This document shows positions 8,322-15,967 of a stretch of 64,000 bases of DNA, in pieces. The notes beneath the pieces were generated by a model. The model ran no database searches. It was given only the letters and a program-made list of their open reading frames with translations, and was not told the origin of the DNA. How positions within the stretch are numbered: the first letter of the stretch is position 1; every line of letters starts with the position of its first letter. Source of the stretch: Paenibacillus sp. FSL W8-0426 (lineage in GTDB: Bacteria; Bacillota; Bacilli; Paenibacillales; Paenibacillaceae); NCBI RefSeq assembly GCF_037969725.1, contig NZ_CP150203.1, positions 2,434,001 to 2,498,000 of the forward strand, given 5' to 3'. A program made the translations under genes and the position numbers.

Positions 8322-9068
8322 TTGAACAAATATCGTGTGCATGAAACCAACAGATCGTATTGGAACACCAAGGGAAATGACTTTTTGGAAGCCATCGTGC
8401 TTCCTTTATATGGAGCATTTGTGTCGGAAGAAAAACACCAGCTTTTTGGCGATGTTTCAGGAAAAAAGCTGTTAGAGATCGGCTGTGGAAACGGTCAATC
8501 CTTGCAATATCATGGGGAACGCCAATCAAAAGAACTTTGGGGTTTGGACATGTCGGACAAACAAATTGAAAAGGCAAAGCAGCGTATGGCGGAGAGCGGT
8601 CTTTCAGCAACATTGATCTGTTCTCCCATGGAAGAAGAATGCGGCATTCCGTTAGCCTATTTTGATGTTGTTTATTCGATTTATGCCATAGGCTGGACAA
8701 CCGACCTTGAAGGCACTTTTCGGCGGATCGCTTCATATTTAAAAAAAGACGGCGTATTTATTTTCAGTTGGTCCCATCCTATGCACAAATGTATTGTTGA
8801 AGAAAATGAACGGTTTACGTTTAACAAGTGTTATTTCGATGAATCTTGGTATTCGGTATCTCCTGATTTTTGTCAAGGCGACCTTACCTTATCCGACCGC
8901 AAACTATCTACCTATATCAATGCGTTGGCTAAAGCAAGGTTTGTTATTGAACAGATGATTGAAGAAACCGACAATGAGATAATACAATTGCGCGATGAAA
9001 AACATGATTTGGCAAAAAGAGCGAGGATGTTTCCTGTAACCTTTGTGATCAAAGCAAGAAAACTTTAA
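8322..9068 (+). CDS. Class I SAM-dependent methyltransferase
   Basis: The 248-residue protein has motif I LLEIGCGNGQ (about residues 50-59), an acidic residue ending strand 2 (LWGLDMSDKQIEKA) and a motif IV-like FDVVYSIYAIGW, the Rossmann fold of class I methyltransferases. The layout matches small-molecule methyltransferases of the Methyltransf_11/25 type. Substrate cannot be told. The start is TTG 8322, with GAGGAGATGATCTA upstream and the family's usual N-terminal length. It follows the broken serine hydrolase by 68 bases. Confidence 0.85.
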   Translation: MNKYRVHETNRSYWNTKGNDFLEAIVLPLYGAFVSEEKHQLFGDVSGKKLLEIGCGNGQSLQYHGERQSKELWGLDMSDKQIEKAKQRMAESGLSATLICSPMEEECGIPLAYFDVVYSIYAIGWTTDLEGTFRRIASYLKKDGVFIFSWSHPMHKCIVEENERFTFNKCYFDESWYSVSPDFCQGDLTLSDRKLSTYINALAKARFVIEQMIEETDNEIIQLRDEKHDLAKRARMFPVTFVIKARKL

Positions 9069-9188
9069 AGCATCATCGATTATTTCAACAATGGAACCCG
9101 AGGTAATATAACCGACAAGCCAAGATGTACAAATGAAGGAAGAGGTTGCTTAAAAAATATAGTTTCTCAAGTTGGAGGAGGGAGTATT

Positions 9189-9653
9189 ATGACATATTAC
9201 ATTGATAAAATGAATGTGGATTTTGCTAATGAAGTATTAAGGTGGAAGTATGAACAACCATATGATTTTTATGATAATGAACCTTCGCAAGAAGCGTTAG
9301 TTGAAATGCTCAACGAAACTTATTATGTAGTTTTAGATAACAAAAATGAATTGATTGGATTTATATGCATGGGTGGTTCAGCTCAAATTGAAAATGAAAC
9401 GTACGTATATTCCGAAGATTCTATAGATATTGGAATAGGAATGAAGCCAGAATTAACTGGTAGGGGGCATGGGACTGCGTTTTTCACATTTGTACTCAAC
9501 TACATAAATAAAATGTTCGGGAAGAGTCCCTATAGACTAACTGTAGCAGAATTTAACCAGAGAGCGATTCGTCTCTATGAGAAATTTGGATTTATCAAAG
9601 AGGATACGTTTGTTAAGGGAGAAAGCAAGTTCATTGTCATGATTAAGAAATAA
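9189..9653 (+). CDS. GNAT-family N-acetyltransferase
   Basis: The 154-residue protein shows the GNAT fold: motif A with the acetyl-CoA pyrophosphate loop ELTGRGHGTAF (Q/R-x-x-G-x-G/A pattern) at about 93-104 and motif B RLTVAEFNQRAIRLYEKFGF. It is RimI-like in size. It probably acetylates an amine of a small molecule or peptide; substrate unknown. The ATG follows GGAGGAGGGAGTATT. The codons are notably AT-rich. No partner gene is obvious. Confidence 0.85.
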   Translation: MTYYIDKMNVDFANEVLRWKYEQPYDFYDNEPSQEALVEMLNETYYVVLDNKNELIGFICMGGSAQIENETYVYSEDSIDIGIGMKPELTGRGHGTAFFTFVLNYINKMFGKSPYRLTVAEFNQRAIRLYEKFGFIKEDTFVKGESKFIVMIKK

Positions 9654-9728
9654 AGCAAAAGAAGATTTAAGTCTATGGCGGTACGAGAAACGCCCATATA
9701 TTGCATTATTTTTCAAGGAGAATACAAC

Positions 9729-10262
9729 ATGTCAAAAACAGTTTATATCATTTCCGGTCCCGCTGGGGTGGGGAAATCGACGACCTCAAAGAAACTGGTT
9801 GAACAATTGGAGCGCAGTTCATATATTTCTGGGGATGACATTAGTCACCTGCCCGTAAACGGGAGAGGCAAACCTTGGCTATGTGAAGAAACGCATAAGT
9901 TGACTTGGAGAAATATATTAAGTTTAGCGAAAAATCTGATTGAGTTTGATTACGATGTTGTTATAGATTATGTGACGTTTCCATCTGAGGCTAACTGGTT
10001 AGCGAATGAACTGGGGAGTATGGATGTGAGGATCGTTTATGTTGTGTTTATGGTTGATCCTGCAACCCTTGTTATAAGGGACCGGTCAAGAGATCCATTA
10101 TTTCAAATGGGAGAACGAAGCGTAATTCTATTGAATGAATTTAAAGAAGCGTTAAAAGACGAAAGACATATCTTAAATACGGAGCAATATTCTGTTGACC
10201 AGATCGACGCAGTAGTTGCAGAGATATTAAATAATAATCGATTTTTGATAAGCTACATTTGA
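9729..10262 (+). CDS. P-loop small-molecule kinase-like ATPase
   Basis: The 177-residue protein begins MSKTVYIISGPAGVGKSTTS with a Walker A loop (GPAGVGKST, residues 10-18). An RDRSRDP stretch around residue 117 is a likely lid, and a helical C-terminal half follows. The architecture is that of AAA_33-type small kinases (chloramphenicol phosphotransferase, gluconate kinase, shikimate kinase relatives). Start ATG 9729 follows AAGGAGAATACAAC; an in-frame upstream start at 9675 lacks a ribosome site. Substrate unknown; its neighbourhood of modifying enzymes fits a small molecule. Confidence 0.75.
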   Translation: MSKTVYIISGPAGVGKSTTSKKLVEQLERSSYISGDDISHLPVNGRGKPWLCEETHKLTWRNILSLAKNLIEFDYDVVIDYVTFPSEANWLANELGSMDVRIVYVVFMVDPATLVIRDRSRDPLFQMGERSVILLNEFKEALKDERHILNTEQYSVDQIDAVVAEILNNNRFLISYI

Positions 10263-10347
10263 AGAGGCTGAGGCCATCGAAAACATCCGACTAGGTAGAA
10301 ACATAATTGGAGTGGAATAGAGAAGTCAACCTTGAAATATGTTCCAT

Positions 10348-10353
10348 TATAAT
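10348..10353 (+). promoter_or_regulatory. Possible -10 box for the leader-peptide/GNAT transcript
   Basis: A perfect TATAAT sits 30 bases before the leader peptide start. No good -35 box lies at 17 bases (GTCAAC is there); TTGAAA lies too close. It is a plausible but unproven promoter that would make a leader RNA containing the peptide and hairpins described next. Confidence 0.35.
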
Positions 10354-10382
10354 GATCGATAACTTGAAAGGAGTGATGTGGT

Positions 10383-10439
10383 ATGAACAATACACATTCG
10401 AGTAATGCCCATAGTGGTTTAAGAGGTGTTTTGATCTAA
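10383..10439 (+). CDS. Putative 18-residue leader peptide upstream of GNAT
   Basis: ATG 10383 has AAAGGAG about 10 bases upstream and encodes MNNTHSSNAHSGLRGVLI before TAA at 10437-10439. The stop abuts the first arm of a 9-bp stem (10440-10448), and the GNAT start lies 54 bases further on. Short peptides placed like this control translation of resistance genes such as erm and cat by ribosome stalling. The peptide does not match a leader I know. The assignment rests on the ribosome site, the position and the paired arms; there is no proof that it is translated. Confidence 0.45.
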   Translation: MNNTHSSNAHSGLRGVLI

Positions 10440-10487
10440 CACAGAGGAGTGTTCAAGTAGTTCCTCTGTGAACACGTTGAGGAGGAA
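10440..10487 (+). promoter_or_regulatory. Competing hairpins over the GNAT ribosome site (putative attenuator)
   Basis: Arm 1 CACAGAGGA (10440-10448) pairs exactly with arm 2 TCCTCTGTG (10462-10470). Arm 2 can instead pair through TTCCTC (10461-10466) with GAGGAA (10482-10487) inside the ribosome site GAGGAGGAA (10479-10487) of the GNAT gene. A third stem, GTGTTCA (10449-10455) with TGAACAC (10469-10475), excludes parts of both. In the arm 1:2 form the ribosome site is free. A ribosome sitting at the leader stop would cover arm 1 and release arm 2 to mask it. This is an inference from base pairing. Confidence 0.5.
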
Positions 10488-10493
10488 TTGAAC

Positions 10494-10937
10494 ATGACAA
10501 TAAGTTTGAAACCCGTGTCGGTCGATAACTGGTATAGCTGCACCCAATTAGAAGTAAGAGAAGATCAAAAGGAAGTATTCCCGGCCCCGATCGTATATTG
10601 GATTGCTGAATCGAAGTATGTCACTGAATTTCAACCGATGGCGATCTATTGTAATGAGAATATTATCGGTTTTATCGTTTATTGTACGATTCCGGATGAG
10701 GATGGAAACTATTGGATTCCGGCGCTAATGATTGACCAGAAGCATCAGGGAAAAGGACACGGAAGAGAAGCGATGAAGCAACTGCTAACACTCATGAAAG
10801 AAACACTGGACTGCCAAAGAATCATGATCGGGCACAGACCGGAAAACACGGTTGCAGGCGCTTTATATGAATCATTAGGATTCAAACGAATAAGTCGAGA
10901 ACTGATCGATGGTGAAGTGGTCCGTCTTTTGATCTGA
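10494..10937 (+). CDS. GNAT N-acetyltransferase, BltD/spermidine-acetyltransferase-like
   Basis: The 147-residue product opens with ISLKPVSVDNWYSCTQLEVR, the pattern of the BltD/PaiA-like polyamine acetyltransferase group, and has the acetyl-CoA loop DQKHQGKGHGREAM at about 83-96 and ALYESLGFKR near the end. Enzymes of this group acetylate spermidine/spermine or related amines. ATG 10494 follows GAGGAGGAA by 6 bases; TTG 10488 overlaps too closely. It is clearly paralogous to the gene at 30340 (DNW, QKE, YWI and DQ-HQGKG positions shared). The upstream leader peptide and hairpins suggest translational control. Confidence 0.83.
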   Translation: MTISLKPVSVDNWYSCTQLEVREDQKEVFPAPIVYWIAESKYVTEFQPMAIYCNENIIGFIVYCTIPDEDGNYWIPALMIDQKHQGKGHGREAMKQLLTLMKETLDCQRIMIGHRPENTVAGALYESLGFKRISRELIDGEVVRLLI

Positions 10938-11184
10938 ACGTGTTGATTGAACCAGGTCACGATTCATAAAGCGAATGAGCCGATCATCAAAACGTGGCTG
11001 CTGTATAAATGGAGAAACAAAGTGATTGGAAGGGAAAAGTGAATTCGTAACAGGAGTGTTACAACAATAGACTGAAATCTAAAACTGAATCAAAAGAAAG
11101 TCGAGGCAAGAAGATAGAGTGCTTGTACGGTATTGTAAACGAAGGTAAAATATAGATATCCTATCCAAAGGTAGCGAACTGACA
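10938..11184. other. Intergenic with a short protein-like remnant
   Basis: From 10953 to a stop at 11042 one plus-strand frame reads VTIHKANEPIIKTWLLYKWR and NKVIGREK, which looks like the C-terminal tail of a lost enzyme, but there is no start and no recognisable family. The rest up to repeat copy C is AT-rich and shows AAGGTAAAATATAG (11143-11156), a sequence also found at 33867 and perhaps a -10 region. Confidence 0.35.
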
Positions 11185-11246
11185 CCGATCGGAAGATGGT
11201 ACAGTGCTCGTAGTACCTAGTGAATTTATTACTGCGGTTTATATCA
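11185..11246. repeat. Dispersed repeat, copy C (right end only, type 1)
   Basis: CGATCGGAAGATGGTAC, a CTCGTAG segment, and TTATTACTGCGGTTTATAT match the right-hand part of copy B (17.5 kb). The left end and most of the core are missing. It ends just before the terminator at 11254. Confidence 0.7.
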
Positions 11247-11253
11247 TTGTACT

Positions 11254-11281
11254 AACCAAGTGTTAACGCACTTGGTTTTTC
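11254..11281 (+). terminator. Rho-independent terminator
   Basis: AACCAAGTG (11254-11262) pairs with CACTTGGTT (11269-11277) around a TTAACG loop, followed by a T run. It would end transcripts from the GNAT gene at 10494, about 320 bases upstream, or from the remnant region. Confidence 0.75.
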
Positions 11282-11332
11282 ATTAAGACAGATTGTCAAG
11301 CTCCAACGTTAGATGTAAGGGAGGGGGGTGGT

Positions 11333-11806
11333 TTGAAACCGTGTATTGTTATCATTGTCTTTTTAATTTTTCTCGGATGTCAGTCAATAAAGCCGGTTCA
11401 AACTACAGCATCGAGTACAGTAGGTGCTTTGTCTAGTACGACTCTGGATGATTATTCCGCAACGCTTTCGATCCCACAAAAAGTAAAGGTCAACGAGGAA
11501 TTCACGATCAAGGCTGAACTTAAAAAAGAATTAGAGCAAAAAGTGACGATTTCGAGTAAGCAGCAAATGTTCGTCTACGTGATTAAAGATCGTAATGGGA
11601 GACAGATTAATTCCTATGCGATTACGGACAAAGGAAAGAATCGAGAAGTTTCTGGTAAGGTTGTTATTTCGGAAAACTACAAGTATAAGATTAAGCAGCC
11701 TGGTATATACGAAATCTCGGCAATAGCAGAATTTACAGTCGTTAAAGACGGAAAGAGTCAAAATTTTAAAATTGAAACCGATTCTAAGCAAGTAGAAATA
11801 GAATAA
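11333..11806 (+). CDS. Lipoprotein with BsuPI-like beta-sandwich domain
   Basis: The 157-residue product starts at TTG 11333 after AGGGAGGGGGGTGG. It has a short hydrophobic signal (IVIIVFLIFLGC) ending in a lipobox LGC, so it is predicted to be acylated and anchored outside the membrane. The mature part is a beta-rich domain (PQKVKVNEEFTIKAEL ... KQPGIYEISAIAEFTV) resembling the intracellular proteinase inhibitor (BsuPI) fold. It is paralogous in layout to the lipoprotein at 21041. Role unknown. Confidence 0.7.
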   Translation: MKPCIVIIVFLIFLGCQSIKPVQTTASSTVGALSSTTLDDYSATLSIPQKVKVNEEFTIKAELKKELEQKVTISSKQQMFVYVIKDRNGRQINSYAITDKGKNREVSGKVVISENYKYKIKQPGIYEISAIAEFTVVKDGKSQNFKIETDSKQVEIE

Positions 11807-12006
11807 TAAACACGAACCCATGCGGCGCTCCTTATGGTCCGTCTTTCTTATTCCGAGCGGCGGCACCAGCATATATAGTATACCCGGTAAGCACGTTGGG
11901 CTTGTTCTGCCTGATCGCCTTCGGTAGAAGCTGCACGCTCTAACTCTCGGCAAATGGTCGAAGAATATTGAGTCATTTTGATGATCCGAATGAATGGGGG
12001 ATAACG

Positions 12007-12489
12007 ATGCCATTTCCAGTACATATCGTGGCAGCAGCAGGTTTTGTCGAGAATAAGCACGGTGAAGTGTTGTTAGTGAAAGATCGGCGGAGTGGGTGGG
12101 TCTTTCCTGGTGGACAGGTGGAGGCCGGCGAAAACCTCATCGATGGGTTAATCAGAGAAGTAAAAGAAGAAAGTGGAATAGAAGTTGCTGTATCATACTT
12201 GATTGGTGTATATTCCAACACTGCGACGTATGAAGGGCATAGCGGAGTGGGAATGGTGCCTACCAAAGTATTGTTCGATTTTGTATGTGAACCTGTGGGC
12301 GGTGAACTAACAACATCCGAAGAAACATCTGAATGTCGTTGGGTTAGAAAGGATGAAGCGCTTAAGATGATATCGGCTCCGGCGATTCGTACGCGGTATC
12401 AAGCGTATCTTGATTTTGAAGGCAGCATCCATTATGCGGAGTATATCACCAAACCTGAATTTGAATTAAAGATGAATCGCAAAATATAG
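12007..12489 (+). CDS. Nudix hydrolase
   Basis: The 160-residue protein holds a near-complete Nudix box, GGQVEAGENLIDGLIREVKE followed by ESG (residues 35-57), with the metal-binding REVKEE core. Nudix enzymes cleave nucleoside diphosphates linked to another moiety (oxidised dNTPs, NADH, Ap4A, nucleotide sugars). Substrate unknown. ATG 12007 has GGGGGA about 6 bases upstream; the in-frame TTG 11968 is less likely. The prenyltransferase gene follows closely (25 bases), so the two may be cotranscribed. Confidence 0.85.
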   Translation: MPFPVHIVAAAGFVENKHGEVLLVKDRRSGWVFPGGQVEAGENLIDGLIREVKEESGIEVAVSYLIGVYSNTATYEGHSGVGMVPTKVLFDFVCEPVGGELTTSEETSECRWVRKDEALKMISAPAIRTRYQAYLDFEGSIHYAEYITKPEFELKMNRKI

Positions 12490-12514
12490 CAAGATGAGAG
12501 TTGGAGGGTTACCC

Positions 12515-13210
12515 ATGAACATAGAGGGTAAGGGACTTGAGCATATCGCAATCATGATGGATGGCAATGGACGTTGGGCGACGAAACGAGGATTACCCCG
12601 AACAGCTGGTCACTATGCCGGTATGGAAACGATGAGGAAAATAATCCGTGATTGTCATGCGATAGGATTAAAATATGTCACGTTGTATGCGTTCTCATCC
12701 GAGAACTGGAAACGGCCCAAAGATGAAGTTGAGTATCTTCTGAGTTTGCCGATGAAATTCCTGAATGAAACCACATTAATGGAATTTGATCGGAACCATA
12801 TCAGGGTCAGGTTCATCGGAGATCTGTCAGGGTTCTCAAAGGATTTGGTCCATTCATTTGACAATATTGAAGAACGAACAAAAAATAATACGGGCATGAC
12901 CGTAAGCTTCGCCATAAATTATGGTGGGAGAAATGAAATATTACATGCTATGAAACGACTCATTTCGGATGGGATCGATCCTGAATTAATAACGGCAGAG
13001 GTTATCGAAAATTATTTATACACTCAAGGGATGCCTGCTCCGGAACTGATTATAAGAACGAGTGGAGAACAAAGGCTAAGCAATTTCCTGTTATGGCAAT
13101 CATCCGTTGCAGAGCTTTGGTTTACCAAGACATTATGGCCTGATTTTACAAAGGAACATTTATTCGATGCGATCAATGAATATCACAAGCGGAAATCACA
13201 TGTCAGCTAA
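12515..13210 (+). CDS. Isoprenyl transferase, UppS-like (probable extra copy)
   Basis: The 231-residue protein has the cis-prenyltransferase signatures MDGNGRWATKRG (catalytic Asp, residues 15-26), YAFSSENWKRP and the C-terminal IIRTSGEQRLSNFLLWQ. UppS condenses isopentenyl diphosphate onto farnesyl diphosphate to make the C55 lipid carrier used for peptidoglycan and wall polymers. The housekeeping gene normally lies between frr and cdsA; here it stands alone among accessory genes, so it is probably a second copy with a product of unknown chain length. ATG 12515 follows GGAGGGTTACCC. Confidence 0.88.
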   Translation: MNIEGKGLEHIAIMMDGNGRWATKRGLPRTAGHYAGMETMRKIIRDCHAIGLKYVTLYAFSSENWKRPKDEVEYLLSLPMKFLNETTLMEFDRNHIRVRFIGDLSGFSKDLVHSFDNIEERTKNNTGMTVSFAINYGGRNEILHAMKRLISDGIDPELITAEVIENYLYTQGMPAPELIIRTSGEQRLSNFLLWQSSVAELWFTKTLWPDFTKEHLFDAINEYHKRKSHVS

Positions 13211-13231
13211 ACCATGGAGGATTATCAATAG

Positions 13232-13966
13232 ATGAGTTATTATGGAGAATTGTGCACCAGAATGTATGAAAGTGACAAATCATTAGCTGAGGGGAAAGAA
13301 CTGGAGTTTTATCTTTCTTTTGTCCATCGAAAAGATATGCGCGTACTAGAGCCCATGTGTGGAAATGGCCGTTTGTTAATTCCTTTTATGCAGCAGGGGA
13401 TTGATATCGAAGGATTCGATATTTCTGATGATATGTTGAAGGTGTGCAGAGAGAAGGGCAAGCAGTTGAATCTTGAACCTCGTGTATATAACCGCGGAAT
13501 TGAAGATTTTATAAGCCCTAACACATTTGATTTGATCGTCATTCCGTTTGGATCATTCTCCTTACTACCAGACGAACTGGTGAATATGAGTCTACACAAT
13601 TTGAAAAAAGCTCTAACCGATCAAGGGAAACTCCTTGTTACGATTATGTTGAAGGATAAAGAGGTACATGAACTCCCCGAATGGACGGAATCAGGAAAGG
13701 TACATTTCGAGCATGAATCGATTGTGTTGTACAAGAAAACGCAATATCTCAGAGATCGATCCATATTATTTACCGAACTAAAGTATCAACTGCAAAACGA
13801 TGATCAAATCATAAAGACGGAGATGATGGAATTTCCACTTAAGCTTTATTCGATCACAGAATTTGAAGGTATACTCCAGGACAATGATTTTGAACATATT
13901 CGGTTACATGAAGTGAAGGATGGGTATGGGCAAGGGACTTGTTTTCACGTTTTTGAGTGCAGTTAA
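13232..13966 (+). CDS. Class I SAM-dependent methyltransferase
   Basis: The 244-residue protein has motif I VLEPMCGNGRLLIPF (residues 38-52), an acidic strand-2 end in IEGFDISDDML, and FDLIVIPFGSFSLL as motif IV, typical of Methyltransf_25-type small-molecule methyltransferases. The start ATG 13232 has GGAGG 10 bases upstream (CCATGGAGGATTATCAAT). It follows the UppS-like gene by 21 bases and precedes a GNAT by 33 bases, so 12007-14497 may be one transcript. Substrate unknown. Confidence 0.85.
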   Translation: MSYYGELCTRMYESDKSLAEGKELEFYLSFVHRKDMRVLEPMCGNGRLLIPFMQQGIDIEGFDISDDMLKVCREKGKQLNLEPRVYNRGIEDFISPNTFDLIVIPFGSFSLLPDELVNMSLHNLKKALTDQGKLLVTIMLKDKEVHELPEWTESGKVHFEHESIVLYKKTQYLRDRSILFTELKYQLQNDDQIIKTEMMEFPLKLYSITEFEGILQDNDFEHIRLHEVKDGYGQGTCFHVFECS

Positions 13967-13999
13967 CCAAAATACGAAATCACGAAAGAAGGATGCCAT

Positions 14000-14497
14000 A
14001 TGATTGCCATTCGCTTGGTTTCAATGGAGGATATTCCGCATATTCAGTCCATTGCTCATGAAACATGGATGTACACATATGGAAGTATATATACCAAAGA
14101 GTACATTGATACGTTCCTAAGTAGAGCTTATTCTACCGAGAATTTAAGTCGATCTGTAGAGAGAACACTTCAAAGTGAGAAACGGGATTTTTTGATCGCA
14201 GAATGGAATGACGCAGTCGTCGGATATGCTCACACCCGTCAAGTAAACGAGGAAGAGGTTGAATTACTACGAATTTACGTACGGCCTGAGTTTCATAAAA
14301 TGGGGGTAGGTAAAGCTTTCATCCAAGAATATATTCACGTTTTAAAGCCAATGAAGAAATTGTTTGCGTGGGTAGGAAAAGACAATTCTATAGGCAGGGC
14401 ATTTTATGAGAAACGCGGGTTCGTCCAAACGGAAGAAATGGTAGATACCACTGGAGGGCAGGAAAAAACACAAATTAAATATGAACTGAAACTGTAG
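14000..14497 (+). CDS. GNAT-family N-acetyltransferase
   Basis: The 165-residue protein shows a classical GNAT layout: N-terminal IRLVSMEDIPHIQSIAHETW, the acetyl-CoA loop RPEFHKMGVGKAFIQEY (about 95-111) and GRAFYEKRGF near the C-terminus. It resembles single-domain acetyltransferases of small amines. Start ATG 14000 follows AAAGAAGGATGCCAT. It is the last gene of a tightly spaced run beginning at 12007; substrate is unknown. Confidence 0.85.
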   Translation: MIAIRLVSMEDIPHIQSIAHETWMYTYGSIYTKEYIDTFLSRAYSTENLSRSVERTLQSEKRDFLIAEWNDAVVGYAHTRQVNEEEVELLRIYVRPEFHKMGVGKAFIQEYIHVLKPMKKLFAWVGKDNSIGRAFYEKRGFVQTEEMVDTTGGQEKTQIKYELKL

Positions 14498-14561
14498 AGG
14501 GGGAGAACGTCTTGGATGCAGTGGGAATTTATTAAAATAGACATCTAAAGGAGAATAAGAA

Positions 14562-15092
14562 ATGTTTCCAATCCTAACAACGGAAAGAACAATTTTGAGA
14601 GAAGTACAATTTGAAGACGTTGAACAAATATATGATTCCTTTTCTAATAAAGAAACCATGAAATATTATGGTCAAGATCCCTTTACTGAAAAAGAACAAG
14701 CTGCAAACCTTATTAATCACTTTCATACTATGTATCAAGAGAAAAAAGGAATGCGTTGGGGAATACAGCTTAAGGGTCAAAAGCATGTGATCGGAACAAT
14801 TGGTTTTAATCTATGGTCTCAAAAATACAAACGAGCAGAATTAGGGTTTGAGATTCATCCAGGCTACTGGAGAAAAGGCTATGCGTCAGAAGTAATTCCC
14901 GAGGTACTTAAATATGGTTTTGAAGAGTTAAAATTGGCCCGTATTGGTGCAATAGTTTTTCTTGAGAACGAGGCATCCAACAATTTGCTATTGAATATGG
15001 GATTTGAACACGAAGGAATTCTCAGAAACTATATGTATCAAAATGGACGCTTCTATGATACGAATGTGTACTCAATACTGAACTCTAATTGA
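14562..15092 (+). CDS. GNAT-family acetyltransferase, RimJ/RimL-like
   Basis: The 176-residue protein starts LTTERTILREVQFEDVEQIY, the hallmark opening of the RimJ/RimL group, with GFEIHPGYWRKGYASEV as the acetyl-CoA loop (about 106-122) and NNLLLNMGFEHEG near the end. Members acetylate ribosomal protein N-termini or small molecules; most chromosomal extra copies have unknown substrates. ATG 14562 follows AAAGGAGAATAAGAA. Confidence 0.85.
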   Translation: MFPILTTERTILREVQFEDVEQIYDSFSNKETMKYYGQDPFTEKEQAANLINHFHTMYQEKKGMRWGIQLKGQKHVIGTIGFNLWSQKYKRAELGFEIHPGYWRKGYASEVIPEVLKYGFEELKLARIGAIVFLENEASNNLLLNMGFEHEGILRNYMYQNGRFYDTNVYSILNSN

Positions 15093-15105
15093 TCCTTTTT
15101 GTAAA

Positions 15106-15336
15106 GTGATGAAAGTGTCAAGATATAGGCCCAAAGCAGCAAATGCAGGATATCCATCCATAGCTATTCCGTCAGGGTATATGGATAACGGTCGACCATT
15201 TGGTATAACTTTTGCGGGAAAAGCATTCAGCGAGTCCACGTTAATTTGCATCGGTTATGCTTTCGAACAACGAACCAAGCATCGTAAAAAACCGAATGGT
15301 TATCATCGACTAAATATTACAGATGGATCGGTGTAA
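15106..15336 (+). pseudogene. Amidase C-terminal fragment
   Basis: About 70 codons read AANAGYPSIAIPSGYMDNGR followed by PFGITFAGKAFSESTLICI and GYAFEQRTKHRKKP, the conserved end of amidase-signature enzymes. The catalytic Ser-cisSer-Lys region (about 300 residues) is missing. The short upstream part has no ribosome site. It is a relic of an otherwise deleted gene. Confidence 0.8.
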
Positions 15337-15394
15337 CTGAAGGTAGTACACGTTAGCTTTATTGGTGCTTGTGAGATGAAAGGGTTGGTTTTTA

Positions 15395-15880
15395 ATGTTC
15401 TATGTAAATGCAAGAGCTTTTGTAGAGCGAAAGAATAATGAAGGAATCGAGATCGTTATACAAAGAAGGACTAAGGCAAATGCTGCGTATAAGTTCGAAC
15501 TTCCCGGGGGGAGGGTGGAACCTTTTGAATCGCAGCTCCAAGCATTGATCAGAGAAGTTAAGGAAGAAACAGGATTGGATGTATATGAAATAGAAGGAGC
15601 TAACACTCGGATTGATACGATCGGCATAAATCCTGCATTTGAGGTGGAGTGTCTTCAACCTTATGCAGCGTATCAAACCATTAAGGGACCGATTGATTCC
15701 GTCGGTTATTATTTTAGATGCAAGGCCACCGGAGATTTGCTGGAAGCTGGTGACGAAACCGCAGATATTCAGTGGATTGCTATCAAGGAACTTAATGATT
15801 TATTTACCCGGAATCCATTGGATTTTTCGGATGTTGATCGTGCTGGAGTGAAGTATTATTTGAAGGACCACGGGTTTTAA
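15395..15880 (+). CDS. Nudix hydrolase
   Basis: The 161-residue protein has the Nudix box GGRVEPFESQLQALIREVKE followed by ETG (residues 38-60), with PGG and REVKEE intact. The N-terminal MFYVNARAFVERKNNEGIEI and VIQRR pattern matches the MutT-like group. Substrate unknown. Start ATG 15395 follows GAAAGGGTTGGTTTTTA, a weak site. It is one of three Nudix genes within 5 kb. Confidence 0.83.
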   Translation: MFYVNARAFVERKNNEGIEIVIQRRTKANAAYKFELPGGRVEPFESQLQALIREVKEETGLDVYEIEGANTRIDTIGINPAFEVECLQPYAAYQTIKGPIDSVGYYFRCKATGDLLEAGDETADIQWIAIKELNDLFTRNPLDFSDVDRAGVKYYLKDHGF

Positions 15881-15967
15881 TTTTTACGTAACTTTACATT
15901 TAAGCTTGATTCGGGCGTGTTCTACAGGAGCTTGGTCAGCGGGATGAACTTCCAGGGGGACGAAACA

